Shown piece by piece: positions 17,018-26,230 of a stretch of 64,000 nt of DNA. The translations under genes were made by a program, and so were the position numbers. This DNA is from Croceivirga sp. (lineage in GTDB: Bacteria; Bacteroidota; Bacteroidia; Flavobacteriales; Flavobacteriaceae). The stretch is taken from the NCBI GenBank assembly GCA_028284285.1, contig JANQSA010000001.1, positions 124,001 to 188,000 on the forward strand. Reading direction: 5' to 3'. Below the pieces are notes generated by a model that was given only the letters and a program-made list of their open reading frames with translations, did no database searches and had not been told where the DNA came from. How positions within the stretch are numbered: the stretch's first letter is position 1; every line of letters begins with the position of its first letter.

Positions 17018-18133
17018 TCAAGCATGTTTTTGTAGAAACTCTTTGGGAGAAAGGCCGGTTATAGATTTGAAAGCCCTTTGAAAGGTAGCCTGGGAATTAA
17101 AACCACACTCAAAAGCCATTCCCGTGATGGTTAGTTTATCAGATGTCTCCTTCAATAACCTCAGTTTACATTCTTCAATCCTGTAGCTATTGATGAATTC
17201 ATTAAATGATTTGTTGATATATCCATTTAAGACTGCCGAGATGGTTTTCTGGGGAATTCCCGTATGTTTTACAAGGTCATCCAGTTTAAGCGCAGGGTTG
17301 AGAAACAGTCGCTCCACTTCCATAGCCTTTTGCAATGCTGCTATGGTCTCATTTATGGTACTCCCTGGCAATTGTGATTGTTTAGAAGTAATCCTGTAAG
17401 TCCTTACACTTATGATAAAACCGTTTATTCCAATCCAATAAATCAAGATGATCAATGGCATAAAAACAGGATACCATCCTACAAACGCTAACAGTGGGTT
17501 GGATAGGGCGGGAATTAAATAGGGTATTAAATGCAGTAACCAAATGAAAGCGAAGATCGAGAAGCCTAAAGTAAATCGCCTTGTCCAGCTGATCAAAGGA
17601 TTTTGCTTTTTGGTTGCACGATAGGTGTTGATCATTTTATGGGTAAACCATAAGTAAATGCTAAGTGAAATCCATCTTGGTATATCGGAATACATGTAAT
17701 AGTTGTCGATGAACCGTTCCCATCGAAGTTGGTTTTCTTGCTGTAGAAGTCCCAAATTACTCCCAATGAGAAGTAGCAAAGCTGTTAAATACGGTACAAG
17801 ATCAATTATTGTACTGTAGAAATGAGGTCTGTTTTTAGAGCTTAATTTGAATTCCGGAAATAGCAATGCTTTGACATAAAAGTACGTCAAAGGTCCTAAA
17901 GGCATAAAAACAATTAATGGGGTAACCGCTGCAATAACTTTCCAAAAAGGGCTGAAGTTTTGTATTGTTTCTAAAAAATAGATGTTTAGACAGGCCAGAG
18001 AAATCAATAAGATCAACCAGGCTAAAATGGAGTTTGCCTGCTTACCTGATCTAAAAGTGAATAGTAGGATACAGGTGATGATACCCTGAACCGCGCCAAG
18101 GATTATGAGCGTATTAAAAACATCACGTACCAC
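17018..18133 (-). CDS. Membrane-anchored AraC-family regulator
   Basis: A 371-residue protein with about seven hydrophobic segments over residues 1-235 and a C-terminal AraC DNA-binding domain (about 265-371: LDDLVKHTGIPQKTISAVLNGYINKSF, ITGMAFECGFNSQATFQRAFKSITGLSPKEFL). This architecture, a multi-pass sensor joined to HTH_18, is common in Bacteroidota. It is transcribed in the same direction as the serine hydrolase that follows it, with 83 bp between the two coding frames, so the pair probably forms a sensing and response unit. Confidence 0.9.
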   Translation of the reverse strand: MVRDVFNTLIILGAVQGIITCILLFTFRSGKQANSILAWLILLISLACLNIYFLETIQNFSPFWKVIAAVTPLIVFMPLGPLTYFYVKALLFPEFKLSSKNRPHFYSTIIDLVPYLTALLLLIGSNLGLLQQENQLRWERFIDNYYMYSDIPRWISLSIYLWFTHKMINTYRATKKQNPLISWTRRFTLGFSIFAFIWLLHLIPYLIPALSNPLLAFVGWYPVFMPLIILIYWIGINGFIISVRTYRITSKQSQLPGSTINETIAALQKAMEVERLFLNPALKLDDLVKHTGIPQKTISAVLNGYINKSFNEFINSYRIEECKLRLLKETSDKLTITGMAFECGFNSQATFQRAFKSITGLSPKEFLQKHA

Positions 18134-18425
18134 AATAAAGCGAATAATCGATTTGGTATTGTAGGGTTATTATCATAAGCGATTTCATTTTGACGGATTA
18201 AAACATAAGCTTTCAGCGAACCTTTGTCCGCCCAAAAAAAAGAAAAAGCTAACGAATTTATGGGAATAATCCGGAGTTGTGGTATCGTCAGAATGCGGCA
18301 ACAACAGCCTATCCCATAAAAACGGCAGTTTTACAGGACAACTTTTTATTCAAAACTCTACTTGGTAATGTAACTTTATTCCGGAATTTAAGTCCTTTAC
18401 TACCACCACCATCTTAGCGCTTGAA
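18134..18425. other. Intergenic region between divergent AraC-type genes
   Basis: 292 bp separate the membrane AraC gene (minus strand) from the next AraC gene (plus strand). No frame with coding character, no hairpin with a T-run and none of the TTGGTCA boxes was seen. It probably carries two back-to-back promoters. Confidence 0.5.
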
Positions 18426-19226
18426 ATGATTAGGTTTATTAATAAAAGACCCATAAAGAAACTACAACATTTAGTACATAGTTTCTATTTTCAATCTTTC
18501 AATAGTGATGTTCAGGACAACTCTGGTCTTATTGCTGATGATGGTTGTTATGAGATAATGTTGGTAAAAGAAGAGAATGGTTTTCTCAGGGCCGGAAGCT
18601 ATGTTAAATACCAAATTCCTAAGACCTACACTATCCACAAAGTAGAACAACCGTTTGGAATTGAATATCCAAACAGTTTTAATACATTTTGTATAAAACT
18701 TCAGCCTTGGGCCAATGCATTGTTTTTCTCTGATGATTTACCGCAAGGTGTAATAGATCTGAGAATCGTATTTGGCGAAGAAATCTCTAGGCTACATGAT
18801 AGTATTTTTTCCACTTCTGATTTTAGCAGAAGAGCGGAAATCGCTGAAGAATTCATAATTCGGCAAAATATGTATTTATCGTCCGATACAAAGTTCATAA
18901 GGAAGGTCTGTCAAGAAATTTATAAATGCAACGGGAACATTACAGTTAAAGAACTATCAGGTGTATTTCAGATAAGCAGACAGGCTTTAAACAAACTTTT
19001 TTATGCTAATGTAAAACATACCTTAAAAAAGTTCATTCTTCTTATTCGAATTAGGGCTTCCATTGAGTATAAGCTGGCAAATCCTGATATTTCTTTGACT
19101 TCAGTTGCATATATGTTCGGATACTCAGATCAAGCCCATTTCGTAAATAATTTTAAAAGACTTTGTGGAACAACACCTTCAAGCTTTGTAAAAAACAGAT
19201 CTTACTCATGTAACGATTTAAGATAG
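18426..19226 (+). CDS. AraC-family transcriptional regulator
   Basis: A 266-residue cytoplasmic regulator. The N-terminal domain begins with the phrase FINKRPIKKLQHLVHSFYFQS, typical of Bacteroidota AraC proteins with a cupin-like N-terminus. The C-terminal domain has VKELSGVFQISRQALNKLFYANVKHTLKKF and LTSVAYMFGYSDQAHFVNNFKRLCGTTPSSFV. It lies 82 bp upstream of, and in the same direction as, the second serine hydrolase gene and probably regulates it. Confidence 0.88.
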   Translation: MIRFINKRPIKKLQHLVHSFYFQSFNSDVQDNSGLIADDGCYEIMLVKEENGFLRAGSYVKYQIPKTYTIHKVEQPFGIEYPNSFNTFCIKLQPWANALFFSDDLPQGVIDLRIVFGEEISRLHDSIFSTSDFSRRAEIAEEFIIRQNMYLSSDTKFIRKVCQEIYKCNGNITVKELSGVFQISRQALNKLFYANVKHTLKKFILLIRIRASIEYKLANPDISLTSVAYMFGYSDQAHFVNNFKRLCGTTPSSFVKNRSYSCNDLR

Positions 19227-19308
19227 CCGGCATTTAACGTACCAAAATTACAATTCTGTCTATACCGCACCATTTATATTTGAGTTTTGAGCAGTAATTG
19301 TATTCGTT

Positions 19309-21063
19309 ATGTTTTTAAGATTACCCAATATTTTTTTGATTACTATCCTATTCCAGACTTTAATTGTACGGCCACAAAGTTCCTGGCCAAAAATATCTGA
19401 TGGGGATACCATCACCAAGACTTTAAAACTGGGTGGAACCCACACATATGAAATAGAGCTGAACAAAGGAGAACTCGCTCTTCTTACTTTATATGATTAT
19501 ACAATAAACACCAAAAGTATAGTTACAAACGAAGAAAACTATATTGTGGAGAAATCGGATACATGGAATATTTCAAATTACATTGTTTTTTATGCCAATA
19601 AAGAAGGAAAATACAATGTTGAAATTCAGCCGTTCAATAATGACAAGGAAGAAGGTGTTTATTCCTTAGAAGTAAGAACATATGGTTCTCAAACAAATGA
19701 CAAGACAGAGATAATCGATAAGTTTCTTTCTACCTTCTATAAAACCGATGGTCCCGGAGCGTCAGTGATAGTACTGGAGGAAGGAATTCCGAAATACAAA
19801 AGGAGTTTTGGTTTATCCAATCTCGAGTATAACCTACCGATATCTGAAAATACACTTTTTAATCTAGCCTCTGTTTCAAAACAGATTACAGCATTTGGGA
19901 TCGCCCTTCTTGCCCATAAAGGTAGGATATCCTTGAAAGATGATATAAGGGAATATATCCCTGAATTACCGGAATATGAACGTGTGGTAACAATTCAACA
20001 TCTTATCGATCATACCAGCGGACTGTATGAAAGTAGGCATGCCTTGGTGCTTGCCGGATATGGTTCGGAAGGTTTTTATAATAAGGACAGGGTATTACAC
20101 TATTTATTCAGACAAAAAAACCTGTTGTTTATACCTGGTGAACGTCTTCAATACAGTAATTCCGGCTATATGCTTTTATCTGAAGTTATTACCCGGGCTA
20201 CAGGTATTGAATTTGCCAAATGGATAAAAGAAAATATTTTTTCTCCTCTGGAAATGCATAGTACGGTAATCAGGGATAAAGCGGGATCAATAATCGGGAA
20301 CAGGGCCTACCCCTATTATCGATCGAACTCAGAAGATTATAGGCAATCTTTGAACGATTTCGGAGCAATCGGAGCTAGCGGGGTCTACAGTTGCCCTAAC
20401 GATTTGGTTAAGTGGTTGGATAATTATACTACTGGGAAAGTTGGAGGGCCTGAAGTTTTGGATATGGTAAATAAGGGGGGTGTTTTAAATAATGGAGAAA
20501 CTACCCACTACGCTTTTGGTAATTGGAAATCAGAAAACAATGGTTTGGAAAAAATCAATCATTTGGGTTTAACCTCGGGATACAGAACAGCAATTACTCG
20601 TTATCCTGAAAAGGATGTGGCCATACTATATCTGGCGAATGATAGTGAATTCCGAACATATTACTTAGCAAAGAAAGTTGAAGATATATTCTTAGCAGAT
20701 TTCTTTAGCTACCTTAAAAAGCAAAAAGAAGAAAGAAAAACAGTGGATACCCATGAGGAAACTACATCGACAGAATTAGAGAGTGAAAAGAAAATAGATA
20801 CGGATATTACCGATTACATTGGGGGCTACTACAGTGATGAAATTGTTACCTCATATGATTTCACGGAAAACGACGGGAAAATTGAAATAGTCAGTATCAA
20901 ACATAGTCCGGTTGTATTGGAACAAACTGATAACGATATTTTCAGAGGGAATCAATGGTTTTTCGAAAAGGTAGAGTTCATTCGAAATGAGTCCAACCAA
21001 ATCACAGGCTGCATAGTTTTTGATGATAGTGGTAGTACAGGGATAGAATTTATAAAACAATAA
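19309..21063 (+). CDS. Class-C beta-lactamase-fold serine hydrolase with N-terminal extension
   Basis: A 584-residue exported protein. After a signal peptide (about residues 1-24) comes a beta-rich domain of roughly 110 residues (THTYEIELNKGELALLTLYDY). The hydrolase domain has SxxK in ASVSK, IDHTSGL and YSN in QYSNSGY. A C-terminal beta domain holds the phrase GGYYSDEIVTSYDF. The pre-domain resembles the non-catalytic PPC-like domains found on secreted peptidases. The neighbouring gene at 18426 supplies a regulator. Confidence 0.88.
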   Translation: MFLRLPNIFLITILFQTLIVRPQSSWPKISDGDTITKTLKLGGTHTYEIELNKGELALLTLYDYTINTKSIVTNEENYIVEKSDTWNISNYIVFYANKEGKYNVEIQPFNNDKEEGVYSLEVRTYGSQTNDKTEIIDKFLSTFYKTDGPGASVIVLEEGIPKYKRSFGLSNLEYNLPISENTLFNLASVSKQITAFGIALLAHKGRISLKDDIREYIPELPEYERVVTIQHLIDHTSGLYESRHALVLAGYGSEGFYNKDRVLHYLFRQKNLLFIPGERLQYSNSGYMLLSEVITRATGIEFAKWIKENIFSPLEMHSTVIRDKAGSIIGNRAYPYYRSNSEDYRQSLNDFGAIGASGVYSCPNDLVKWLDNYTTGKVGGPEVLDMVNKGGVLNNGETTHYAFGNWKSENNGLEKINHLGLTSGYRTAITRYPEKDVAILYLANDSEFRTYYLAKKVEDIFLADFFSYLKKQKEERKTVDTHEETTSTELESEKKIDTDITDYIGGYYSDEIVTSYDFTENDGKIEIVSIKHSPVVLEQTDNDIFRGNQWFFEKVEFIRNESNQITGCIVFDDSGSTGIEFIKQ

Positions 21064-21079
21064 AAGTTCCTTTTAAAAA

Positions 21080-22096
21080 CTAATTGATGGACGGATTGTC
21101 CCCAACAGAGAGCGACTCAATCAAATAATCACGAATTTTTTTTCCACCTTCACTCGGGTTACGATTGGTGAGTATTATCAAAATATATCCATTGTCAAAC
21201 ATATCAAGCCCCGCCGCAACACCTAGTTTGGTATTCTCTTCCCAGTAACCTCCGGTGTGTCCATAAACCTTGACTCCATTTATGTGTTTGACCATAAATC
21301 CATAGCCATAGTTGCCCAGAGGATTTTTTTCGGTCATTACTTTTGTGTCCTTTCGATTTAGAATTTTCCCATTTTTAATGGCGTTGGCAAATTTCCAAAG
21401 GTTTTCAGTCGTTGTATGACCACCACCATCCGAAAGGAAAACATCGGTGTTTTCCATTTGTAATGGATGCAGTATGTTTTGGTGTATGTACTCCTTGTAA
21501 TCCAGACCGGTAATCTCTTCAATTATTTTGCCCAATAGTATATAACCAGAATTACTGTACATCATTTTTTTCCCTACAAATTCCGAAAGCGAGTCATTTT
21601 TCACCAAACTATAGATGTAAGACAGATCTATACTTTCAGAATCGGTTTCATTAAGCTCATCCCAATAACTTCCCAAACCACTGGTATGTGAAAGTAAATG
21701 TTTGATTTTCACACTGTCCTTTAGAATATTACTTTCTATATCTTCCAGATGCTTCGAAATAAGATCATCCAATTGTAATTTGCCTTTTGACCTAAGTTGG
21801 AAAATAGCAACCGCTGTGAACATCTTACCCATGGAAGCCATACCTATTGGACTCTCAATTGTGTGTTTTTGTGTTGATTCCAAATCAATGTACCCATAAG
21901 CCTCATGAAACAGGATTTTATCATTTTTTCCTATCAAAACGACACCGTGCAAACTGTCATTTGTAGCCATCCTTGCAAGGAAATTCTTCATTTCTAGAAT
22001 TTTGTAGTCCTCTTGATTTTCGGCTTTTTTCTTTTGTTTGGTAGTACAGCTTGTTAATACTACAAGGCACAGCATAACAACGTAAGGGCTTTTCAT
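21080..22096 (-). CDS. Class-C beta-lactamase-fold serine hydrolase, lipoprotein
   Basis: A 338-residue protein with a lipoprotein signal peptide (lipobox LTSC at Cys17). SxxK is ASMGK, HLLSHTSGL follows, and YSN is in MYSNSGY. This is a minimal single-domain member, unlike the two larger neighbours. It begins one base after the end of the MarR gene and is therefore in its operon. The family covers D-aminopeptidases, esterases and DD-peptidases, so the substrate cannot be named. Confidence 0.9.
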   Translation of the reverse strand: MKSPYVVMLCLVVLTSCTTKQKKKAENQEDYKILEMKNFLARMATNDSLHGVVLIGKNDKILFHEAYGYIDLESTQKHTIESPIGMASMGKMFTAVAIFQLRSKGKLQLDDLISKHLEDIESNILKDSVKIKHLLSHTSGLGSYWDELNETDSESIDLSYIYSLVKNDSLSEFVGKKMMYSNSGYILLGKIIEEITGLDYKEYIHQNILHPLQMENTDVFLSDGGGHTTTENLWKFANAIKNGKILNRKDTKVMTEKNPLGNYGYGFMVKHINGVKVYGHTGGYWEENTKLGVAAGLDMFDNGYILIILTNRNPSEGGKKIRDYLIESLSVGDNPSIN

Positions 22097-22097
22097 T

Positions 22098-22538
22098 TCA
22101 GTTTAATTTACAGTTGTGGGTAATCTTTTTTAAAATGTAATCCAATTGTTCTATCTCGGAATCGCTTAGTCCGTTGAGGGCCATTTTTCTGTTCATTTCA
22201 ATAACCGGGAATAGACTTTCCATAATTTCCTCGCCCAATTTGGAAGGAATCAGTTCTTTACGCCTTCTATCTCTCGGGTTTTCGGCCCTTATCAAATAGC
22301 CTTTTTGTACCATCAACTCTATCATTCTTGTAATCGAAGCATAATCTTTGAACAAAATCTCTGATACTTCAACCTGGGAAAGTTCAGGTCTGTTTTTTAA
22401 AAGAATGAGAAGTAGTGCTTGATCAATAGTTATATTTCCTTCAACCTTTCGAATATTAGCTTGGGCAAATTTTCTGTAAGATTTAATTGCTTTTTCTATG
22501 GAGTAAAGAACGATGTCCGTGGGTGCTTTTAAGTTCAT
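22098..22538 (-). CDS. MarR-family transcriptional regulator
   Basis: A 146-residue winged-helix dimer. It has the MarR recognition region (LSQVEVSEILFKDYASITRMIELMVQKGYLIRAENPRDRRRKEL) with the characteristic Asp-Arg-Arg wing. I chose the ATG at 22538: the longer frame to 22571 would start inside the palindrome at 22554-22577. The lipoprotein serine hydrolase follows in the same operon. The family usually represses its own promoter and is released by small aromatic ligands or oxidation. Confidence 0.9.
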   Translation of the reverse strand: MNLKAPTDIVLYSIEKAIKSYRKFAQANIRKVEGNITIDQALLLILLKNRPELSQVEVSEILFKDYASITRMIELMVQKGYLIRAENPRDRRRKELIPSKLGEEIMESLFPVIEMNRKMALNGLSDSEIEQLDYILKKITHNCKLN

Positions 22539-22553
22539 GATATTTGACAAAAT

Positions 22554-22577
22554 ATATATTTGATATATCAAATATAT
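22554..22577. promoter_or_regulatory. 24-bp perfect palindrome, putative MarR operator
   Basis: A perfect dyad is centred between 22565 and 22566, with core TTTGATATATCAAA at 22559-22572 extended by five more paired bases on each side. It lies 16 bp upstream of the MarR start codon, where an autorepressor would bind. Confidence 0.7.
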
Positions 22578-22697
22578 GAAACAAAAATATACTTACGGAT
22601 AAAGTACTGAAAATGTATGTTGTCCTAAGAAACTTTTATGCTACGGAATAAAAAAATTAGGGCTCAACGATCTCAGCACTATTTAGTTACCGAGTAA

Positions 22698-23255
22698 TCT
22701 GGGGGATTTGAAATTGCCTATGTTTATGGTGCGGGCTTTACCTATGTGGTCATTGATGGTTATCCTGTGCGTCTGGAAGATTATAGGCTTATTGGTACCA
22801 TTTCGGTAAGTGCAGTTAAAAGTGTTGAGATAATTCGAAATAAAACTAAGGCCCATACATATCACAGTGAGGTTTTTCCTTGTGCACCAAAATGTATGCT
22901 TCCGCAGTTTCCTGCCATACTTGCAATTTATACTTATTCGGGAAAGGGTCTATCGGGTGCTTTTCCTAAGTCTAAAAAAACTAACTTTATAAATGATGTG
23001 GCTCCCCAATATTCTCCAATAAGGGAATACTATGTTCGCGAATATCATGATTCGTCGCAAATAGATTGGAGTGCTCCCGACAGGCGCGCACTACTAGATT
23101 GGCACCCTAATATTGTTACCAATAAGGACGGTCAAGCGAAAACTATTTTTTTCAATAGTGATCTTACGGGGAAAATGGTTATTATCTGTGAAGGAATTAC
23201 TTTTGAAGGTAAAATCGGTTATTCGGAAGTAATTTACGAGGTGGATGCTCCCTAA
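22698..23255 (+). pseudogene. Remnant of a TonB-plug / MG2-type large surface protein
   Basis: The open frame from 22698 encodes about 185 residues without a credible start. An ATG-like start at 22746 (GTG) is only a chance codon inside it. It reads as a C-terminal piece of a plug-domain protein: VVIDGYPVRLED, then SAVKSVEIIR and AILAIYTYSGKG. A PDRRALLDWHPNIVT...AKTIFFNSDLTGK segment follows, which ends Bacteroidota carboxypeptidase-like/TonB plug proteins. Stops upstream at 22695 and the loss of the first several hundred residues make it a decayed fragment. Confidence 0.6.
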
Positions 23256-23405
23256 TTACTTCAAAACATAAATTGCTAAACCAAAGGACAAAAATGAAAA
23301 AGAAGACCTTGGTTTGATAGGGGATATTTCATTGCTAATCTTTTTTATGATTTCGTTAATTGACCTCTTATGAGACACTTTTAGAATTGATACAAGAAGA
23401 ATTTA

Positions 23406-23480
23406 TCACATATCCAATTCAGGAATCCTGTTGGCGGCCTCCTTTACTTCCCGATGCAATAGTTTACAATGCCCGTAAAC
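23406..23480 (-). pseudogene. C-terminal remnant of a tyrosine integrase
   Basis: On the minus strand the frame ends HREVKEAANRIPELDM and then a stop (23406-23408). This matches the tail DRKMKEAANMIPKLDF of the intact integrase at 34627. The catalytic parts are absent. Upstream on the minus strand (23500-23520) a GGTGAAAA motif echoes those before the intact integrase. The rest of 23256-23561 shows no gene. Confidence 0.5.
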
Positions 23481-23561
23481 AGTGGGGTGGGGGCGTTTAA
23501 GGTGGAAAATAGGTGAAAACCTTTGTTTTCTTTTAGTACTACTTTGTTTTCCATAAAGCCG

Positions 23562-23921
23562 TTATTGTAATATGATATCACTGTCAATATTCAGTTTCTG
23601 GTGCAAGGCTTTGGCTACTTTTAAGGTGATTTCACGCTTTCCGTTTAAGTAATCACTGATTCTGGAAGCGCTAGTATTTAATAGAGCCGCTAAATCTTTC
23701 CTTTTTAAACCCATTTCAAACATACGAAGTTCAATCATTTCCTGTAAAGTAGGTAAACCCATAGGGAAATGGATTTCTTCGTACTGCTCAATAATATCAC
23801 TGACTTCGATGAGTTCTTTGGACAATGGAGAATCTTCAGGAGTATTATCGTCCACCTCCTTTAGAAGCTCTTCCAAACGAAGATTGGCTTCTACATATTG
23901 TTTGTGAGAAATTGTGTCCAT
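23562..23921 (-). CDS. higA: HigA-type antitoxin (XRE helix-turn-helix)
   Basis: A 119-residue antitoxin with a C-terminal lambda-repressor-like HTH (RKDLAALLNTSASRISDYLNGKREITLKVAKAL) and an acidic N-terminal half that would neutralise the toxin. It follows the toxin gene by 5 bp in the reversed toxin-first order typical of higBA. By family knowledge it also represses the operon. Confidence 0.85.
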   Translation of the reverse strand: MDTISHKQYVEANLRLEELLKEVDDNTPEDSPLSKELIEVSDIIEQYEEIHFPMGLPTLQEMIELRMFEMGLKRKDLAALLNTSASRISDYLNGKREITLKVAKALHQKLNIDSDIILQ

Positions 23922-23926
23922 GGTTT

Positions 23927-24223
23927 TTACAATTTATCGATGTTCTTTAATCTACTATAATCCTTGTGGTTACCCACCCACCGTATATACACTCTTTTAA
24001 TTTTGAACAGCACAATAGCGACTATTCTGTAATGATTTCCCTTAATGTTGAATACATATCTGTTGTTTCCAACATTATCAGCCGAATTGAACGTGTTTTT
24101 TAAATCTGCAAAACTTTCCCATTCCGCTTTTTTGGTTCTCTTGTACCAATCTTGTAAGGCAACCTTTGCATTTGTTTCCTTTGAGAAATAATCCCTTAGC
24201 TTTTTAAATGAAATAACATGCAC
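23927..24223 (-). CDS. higB: HigB-type mRNA interferase toxin
   Basis: A 98-residue RelE-superfamily toxin that should cleave mRNA on the ribosome. It has the Bacteroidota HigB pattern: LQDWYKRTKKAEWESFADL, NRYVFNIKGNHYRIV and VYIRWVGNHKDY at the end. The start is GTG at 24223. A minus-strand -7 element TACCTTTG at 24235-24228 lies only four bases before it, so the mRNA may be leaderless. Together with 23562 it stabilises the surrounding element. Confidence 0.87.
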   Translation of the reverse strand: MHVISFKKLRDYFSKETNAKVALQDWYKRTKKAEWESFADLKNTFNSADNVGNNRYVFNIKGNHYRIVAIVLFKIKRVYIRWVGNHKDYSRLKNIDKL

Positions 24224-24345
24224 TGTACAAAGGTAAATAAAAATTACATATTTGGTTATTTAATTCTAAATATTGTAAAAAAATTATATTTTTGAATATA
24301 TCACCATCAACCTAAGATTTTGAATTAAAGGTGATTTAATAAGAA

Positions 24346-25377
24346 ATGAGTATCGATTTGCTAAATACTATTGTAAGTGCTGGAATAGGAGCTGTCGTGG
24401 CACTTTTGACATTGTATGTAGAAGGTAGACGAAGAAAGAAAGACAGAAAACGAACTGAGTACAACATTTATAAATCATATTCAAAGCCTATAATAGCAGC
24501 AGCGGAATCTCTAGCCTGGAGATTAAGAGAAGTTCTTATGTTTAATGGGGCATATCTTCTCCCGGATGCCCCCATGAATGGATTCTTCAAGTATAAGTTT
24601 GATAGTACAGTTTACAGGCTATGTTTTTTAATAGGTTGGATTAGAGCTGTGCAAAAAGAGCATTCTTACATCGAGGGAATTAGTGACAAACAAAATCCAA
24701 AAATCAGAGAAGCGATAAACTCTTTTCAGAAAGTTCTTGCGGATGGATCCCATGTTGAAGTTTCAATACTTGAAGAGCTTTGCAAACTCTATAATTTGGA
24801 AGAAAAACAAATTTCAGATAGTATTCGACAAAAGTTAGGAGTTGAAATTGAAAGAATTGTTTTTGGTTTCATTCCTGATCAAGTAAAGAAGAATGTTACA
24901 AATCTTAAATTGGAACAAAAATTAAAAATGATTTCATCCATAATGGACTTAATCTCTGAGCACACTCAACAAAATAAAGTTGAAGAAGCTCAAATTGCGC
25001 AAAAGGTTGATATAGCTATCGATGAGATTGCAAGAGAGTTTTGTTGGATTTATCGGGACTGGCAAAACGCTATCGGAGATGAAATGATTTTAAAACTGGA
25101 TAATGGAAATCGTTATTATGACGTGATAGGATTTGCTGAATTTATGGAAAAGAGAACAAAAAATGAATGGATTCAAAAGGCTGATAACTTATTTGCAAAT
25201 CTAGATGTATCCATAGATAATCGATTCGATACCAGGGTAAGCCAAGTTAAAAGAGTTTATGTTTCATTGGTCGAATTGATAACGGTCCTCAATGAAACAA
25301 TTGAAGATCAGGAAGGAATATCTTCCTCTGGTTTGCAAACATTGACCGAACTAAAAAAGAAACTTGAGTCACAATAG
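24346..25377 (+). CDS. Unknown protein, N-terminal membrane anchor
   Basis: A 343-residue protein I do not recognise. The first 25 residues form one membrane segment (TIVSAGIGAVVALLTLYVE) followed by a strongly basic run (RRRKKDRKR). The remaining 310 residues are helical and rich in Glu and Lys, so it is probably anchored with a cytoplasmic body. It sits divergent to the toxin-antitoxin pair and 58 bp before another unknown gene. This position, with low GC and no homologue recognised, fits accessory cargo such as a defence or stress module, but nothing in the sequence proves that. Confidence 0.75.
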   Translation: MSIDLLNTIVSAGIGAVVALLTLYVEGRRRKKDRKRTEYNIYKSYSKPIIAAAESLAWRLREVLMFNGAYLLPDAPMNGFFKYKFDSTVYRLCFLIGWIRAVQKEHSYIEGISDKQNPKIREAINSFQKVLADGSHVEVSILEELCKLYNLEEKQISDSIRQKLGVEIERIVFGFIPDQVKKNVTNLKLEQKLKMISSIMDLISEHTQQNKVEEAQIAQKVDIAIDEIAREFCWIYRDWQNAIGDEMILKLDNGNRYYDVIGFAEFMEKRTKNEWIQKADNLFANLDVSIDNRFDTRVSQVKRVYVSLVELITVLNETIEDQEGISSSGLQTLTELKKKLESQ

Positions 25378-25435
25378 GAACAAAAGTCTTCAAAAGGGTT
25401 TACTCATCAATGAATACTAATGAAAGTTTTAACTT

Positions 25436-26041
25436 ATGGATACATACGAATATTGGATTGGTCGAAACGTACGTTACACGGAATATTGGAATTCATATTT
25501 ATCAGGGGGTGGTTACCAGACAAAATTTAGAAGCATGGAAACTCATGCTATTGAAATTCAATTTGAAAACTACTCAAATGATAACCCCCTTTTCAATTTT
25601 GAGGTGGTTTATAAAACCCTAAAGGGATATTTTCATGACTTAAAAAGGTTTTGTTTGTCTCCTGAAGAGTATAATCATGCAGGCCCCTTATTTATTTATG
25701 AGGTTAATCGCGGTTCTGGTGTATGGACTCTTTTAGGTCAGCTCCCATATTTACTGGTTTATGGTACTTCCTTGGTTAATGAAAAGGTTATTGGCCAAAG
25801 ACTTGATAATCTTCATAAAAAGCTAGAGGTTCTGGAAAAACATTTTGGAGATGAAGTAAGACCTGAACTTTACCAGTCTTTCATGAGTGCAAAGACTCCA
25901 AGTGAGATAGAATTTGCTTTGAGCAGACTCTTTGACGAAAAAATTAAGGACGTTAGAATTTCAAAAAAACCCTTTAAAGGAGACATAAAAGAATCAAGAA
26001 ATAATATGATTTCATTGATTGAGATGATTGATAAGATGTAA
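25436..26041 (+). CDS. Unknown protein with a central hydrophobic stretch
   Basis: A 201-residue protein I do not recognise. The start is ATG at 25436; another frame beginning at 25410 overlaps it and looks spurious. There is one hydrophobic stretch at about residues 93-112 (GVWTLLGQLPYLLVYGTSLV), followed by a basic helix (QRLDNLHKKLEVLEKHF) and a C-terminal helical region. It is probably cotranscribed with 24346 and ends before the convergent mobilization genes. The function is unknown. Confidence 0.72.
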   Translation: MDTYEYWIGRNVRYTEYWNSYLSGGGYQTKFRSMETHAIEIQFENYSNDNPLFNFEVVYKTLKGYFHDLKRFCLSPEEYNHAGPLFIYEVNRGSGVWTLLGQLPYLLVYGTSLVNEKVIGQRLDNLHKKLEVLEKHFGDEVRPELYQSFMSAKTPSEIEFALSRLFDEKIKDVRISKKPFKGDIKESRNNMISLIEMIDKM

Positions 26042-26230
26042 AGGGATAATTAGAAGAAGTAGTTAAAATAACATAAATGAAGGGGGATACTGGAAATGTC
26101 TTTTTTAAGATATTGAACGAACTCTAAACCTAACCCAAATCCTTACCTCAAAACTTTGCGCATGGATCCTGTCCGGTTTTTGTAGTGTTCCGGTAGATAA
26201 GCGTGAAGCAAAAATCGGATAGGGCGCAAA

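Noticed and set aside
23440..23455. CCGATGCAA match between the integrase remnant and the mnmE 3' end, taken as an attachment-site copy
   Set aside because: Only about 12 of 14 bases match and it lies inside the remnant coding part, so chance or codon bias explains it.
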